Positions 14,172 through 15,515 of a stretch of DNA of 15,515 nt are shown here, piece by piece (within the stretch, counting starts at the first letter, position 1; each line of letters opens with the position of its first letter). Made by a program: the position numbers and the translations under genes. This DNA is from Microbacteriaceae bacterium (GTDB lineage Bacteria; Actinomycetota; Actinomycetes; Actinomycetales; Microbacteriaceae), in NCBI GenBank assembly GCA_023254555.1, contig JALRLI010000022.1:1-15515 (forward strand), read 5' to 3'. The notes under the pieces were generated by a model. It worked only from the letters and a program-made list of their open reading frames with translations, made no database searches and was not told the origin of the DNA.

Positions 14172-15268
14172 TAATTGAAGAACCGATCTCGGATTTTTCC
14201 AAACATGCTCTGCTGAAACTCTCCGAGTCGGGGCGCTGGAGCCTTTTGGGTTTTTGCTAATTCACGAACCAACTCCTGCTCCTTTTTGCTCAATTTTTGA
14301 GGAGTCAAAACCTGCAACGCGATCTTCAGGTCACCGCGCGAATTTGAACGAGTTTTTGTGATGCCTCGTTGTTTCACGACAACAATGTCACCGCTCTGCG
14401 AGCCAGGTTTGATGTCGACGCTCACTTCGCCGTCGAGCCCGTCGATATGAGCCGTCGTGCCAAGTATTGCGTCTGTCATCGCGATCTCTAGTGTCGCGAG
14501 GAGGTCCTCTCCGTCCCTGCTAAAGATGTCGTGGTGAGTGACCCTGAACTCAATGAAGAGGTCTCCGCTCGGTCCCCCCGCGGGACCAACTTCGCCCCCG
14601 TTCCGCATCTGCATGCGCATCCCTGATTCGACACCTGAGGGAATCGCAATGCTGAGCGTGCGCTTCTCGCGCACTCTACCTTGACCGGAGCACTCAACGC
14701 AGGGATGTTCAATCACCGATCCGAAACCTCGGCAGGAGTTACAGGGTTGATTTGTGACGACATTGCCAAAGAGCGAGCGGACCTGGCGTTGAATCACACC
14801 AGCTCCTCGACAAATCGGGCACGTAGTGGGCTCCGTACCCGGCTGGCAGCAAGATCCCTCACAGGTTGAACAGAGCGCTGCAGTGTCGATAGTAATCTCA
14901 CGCTCTACCCCAAACATGACATCGTCAAGAGAAACATCGAGTCGGATGAGTGCGTCTTGCCCTCTTTGAGCCCGCGACTGCGGACCCGACGTTCCGCCGA
15001 ATCCGCCCCCAAAGAAGGTGTCAAAGATATCTCCGAACCCGCCGAATCCGCCAGCACCACTTTGACCGCCGCCCATGTCGTACTGCTGACGCTGCTGCGG
15101 GTCGCTGAGAACATCGTACGCGTGCGTTACAGACTTAAATTTCTCAGACGCTTCATCGCTTGGATTCACATCTGGATGCAGTTGGCGGGCAAGCTTTCGG
15201 TACGCTTTCTTGATTTCTTCTGTCGAAGCATCACGAGCTACACCGAGAGTTTCGTAGTGATCGGCCAC
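14171..15268 (-). CDS. dnaJ: Chaperone protein DnaJ (hrcA-linked, DnaJ2 type)
   Basis: DnaJ is the Hsp40 co-chaperone that delivers unfolded substrates to DnaK and stimulates its ATPase. The domain order is complete: J domain with H31-P-D33, a Gly/Phe-rich linker (66-93), a zinc domain with four Cys pairs (C133/C136, C150/C153, C176/C179, C190/C193), and the C-terminal substrate-binding region. The 365 residues are normal. In the first zinc repeat the final Gly of CxxCxGxG is replaced by Cys (CSTCEGSC), followed by another Cys, which is unusual. GTG at 15268 is supported by AAGGA six bases upstream. It lies 13 bases after hrcA; actinobacteria often carry one dnaJ with dnaK-grpE and a second with hrcA, and this is the latter. 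Confidence 0.97.
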   Translation of the reverse strand: MADHYETLGVARDASTEEIKKAYRKLARQLHPDVNPSDEASEKFKSVTHAYDVLSDPQQRQQYDMGGGQSGAGGFGGFGDIFDTFFGGGFGGTSGPQSRAQRGQDALIRLDVSLDDVMFGVEREITIDTAALCSTCEGSCCQPGTEPTTCPICRGAGVIQRQVRSLFGNVVTNQPCNSCRGFGSVIEHPCVECSGQGRVREKRTLSIAIPSGVESGMRMQMRNGGEVGPAGGPSGDLFIEFRVTHHDIFSRDGEDLLATLEIAMTDAILGTTAHIDGLDGEVSVDIKPGSQSGDIVVVKQRGITKTRSNSRGDLKIALQVLTPQKLSKKEQELVRELAKTQKAPAPRLGEFQQSMFGKIRDRFFN

Positions 15269-15281
15269 CTGTGTTCCTTAC

Positions 15282-15515
15282 CTATTTTGATTCGCCGAGA
15301 GTTTTGGTGAGGTACCGGGCAACAGCTCTCACTGCAGCAATGTTTCCGGCATAATCCATTCGCATAGACCCAAGAACCGCCAATCGAGAAACGGCGTTTG
15401 AGGAGCCTTCGTACGTGCTCGAGACGATTGCAGTTTCGGGCAGTCCGTACTGATCGTTTTCTCGCCCGATGGTTGCGAGCACCTGCTCTTCGACTGAGAG
15501 CTCGTTAAACAGCCT
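15282..15515 (-). CDS. hrcA: Heat-inducible transcription repressor HrcA (C-terminal end only)
   Basis: Only the last 77 codons are present; the frame is open to the right edge, so the N-terminal DNA-binding part lies outside. HrcA represses groE and dnaK/dnaJ-type operons by binding CIRCE operators, with its activity tied to GroEL. The visible part matches the family C-terminus: IGRENDQYGLPETAIVSSTY corresponds to the IGEEN...SLVTATY region, and LAVLGSMRMDY to the GVIGPTRMDY block, followed by a helix with AVRAVARYLT. It is upstream of dnaJ in the same operon, with a 13-base gap, and probably regulates it. Any CIRCE site would be upstream of hrcA, outside the window. Confidence 0.93.
   Translation of the reverse strand, partial: RLFNELSVEEQVLATIGRENDQYGLPETAIVSSTYEGSSNAVSRLAVLGSMRMDYAGNIAAVRAVARYLTKTLGESK

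Noticed and set aside
1..15515. CRISPR array, insertion sequence, prophage, tRNA or rRNA
   Set aside because: No regularly spaced repeats, transposase or integrase motifs, terminal repeats or RNA-gene signatures were seen; coding is almost continuous with conserved housekeeping genes.

Overview
The window is a compact stretch of actinobacterial chromosome. The GC content is about 53% in the lines I counted. Gene content and order (hrcA-dnaJ-rsmE-HIT-phoH-ybeY-CBS-domain protein-era-leuA ... recO-uppS-dusB-dgt-dnaG) match the housekeeping block of the family Microbacteriaceae. The modest GC, very short gaps and frequent overlaps suggest a small-genome, possibly planktonic (Luna-type) member; that placement is inference from gene order and protein sequence. 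I see no mobile element, CRISPR array, tRNA, rRNA or phage gene, and no stretch of 300 bases without a gene.

Layout, in minus-strand transcription order from the right edge: the end of hrcA (heat-shock repressor), dnaJ (co-chaperone) and rsmE (16S rRNA methyltransferase) form one tight group. A 47-base gap with a palindrome and a promoter-like -10 box leads into HIT protein, phoH-like ATPase, ybeY, a CorC/HlyC-type CBS membrane protein and era, a group centred on ribosome maturation. A 132-base leader, the longest gap in the window, precedes leuA. It encodes a 14-residue peptide with four leucine codons in a row, so leuA is probably controlled by leucine-dependent attenuation.

A TRIC-type cation channel gene is the only plus-strand gene. 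It runs convergently into leuA and divergently from recO, with which it shares a 37-base intergenic region. From recO the minus strand continues through uppS, dusB, dgt and dnaG to an ABC transporter ATPase cut by the left edge.

Two regulatory signals stand out. First, six minus-strand genes (ABC ATPase, dnaG, uppS, recO, the leucine leader peptide, HIT) have a -10-like hexamer exactly six bases before the start codon and lack a well-placed Shine-Dalgarno sequence. This is the geometry of leaderless transcripts. Second, in the leuA leader the Gly-Leu-Leu codon stretch is complementary to the leuA ribosome-binding site, which suggests that a ribosome stalled on leucine codons frees leuA for translation. 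I found no unknown multi-gene system; the less familiar content lies in these non-coding signals.
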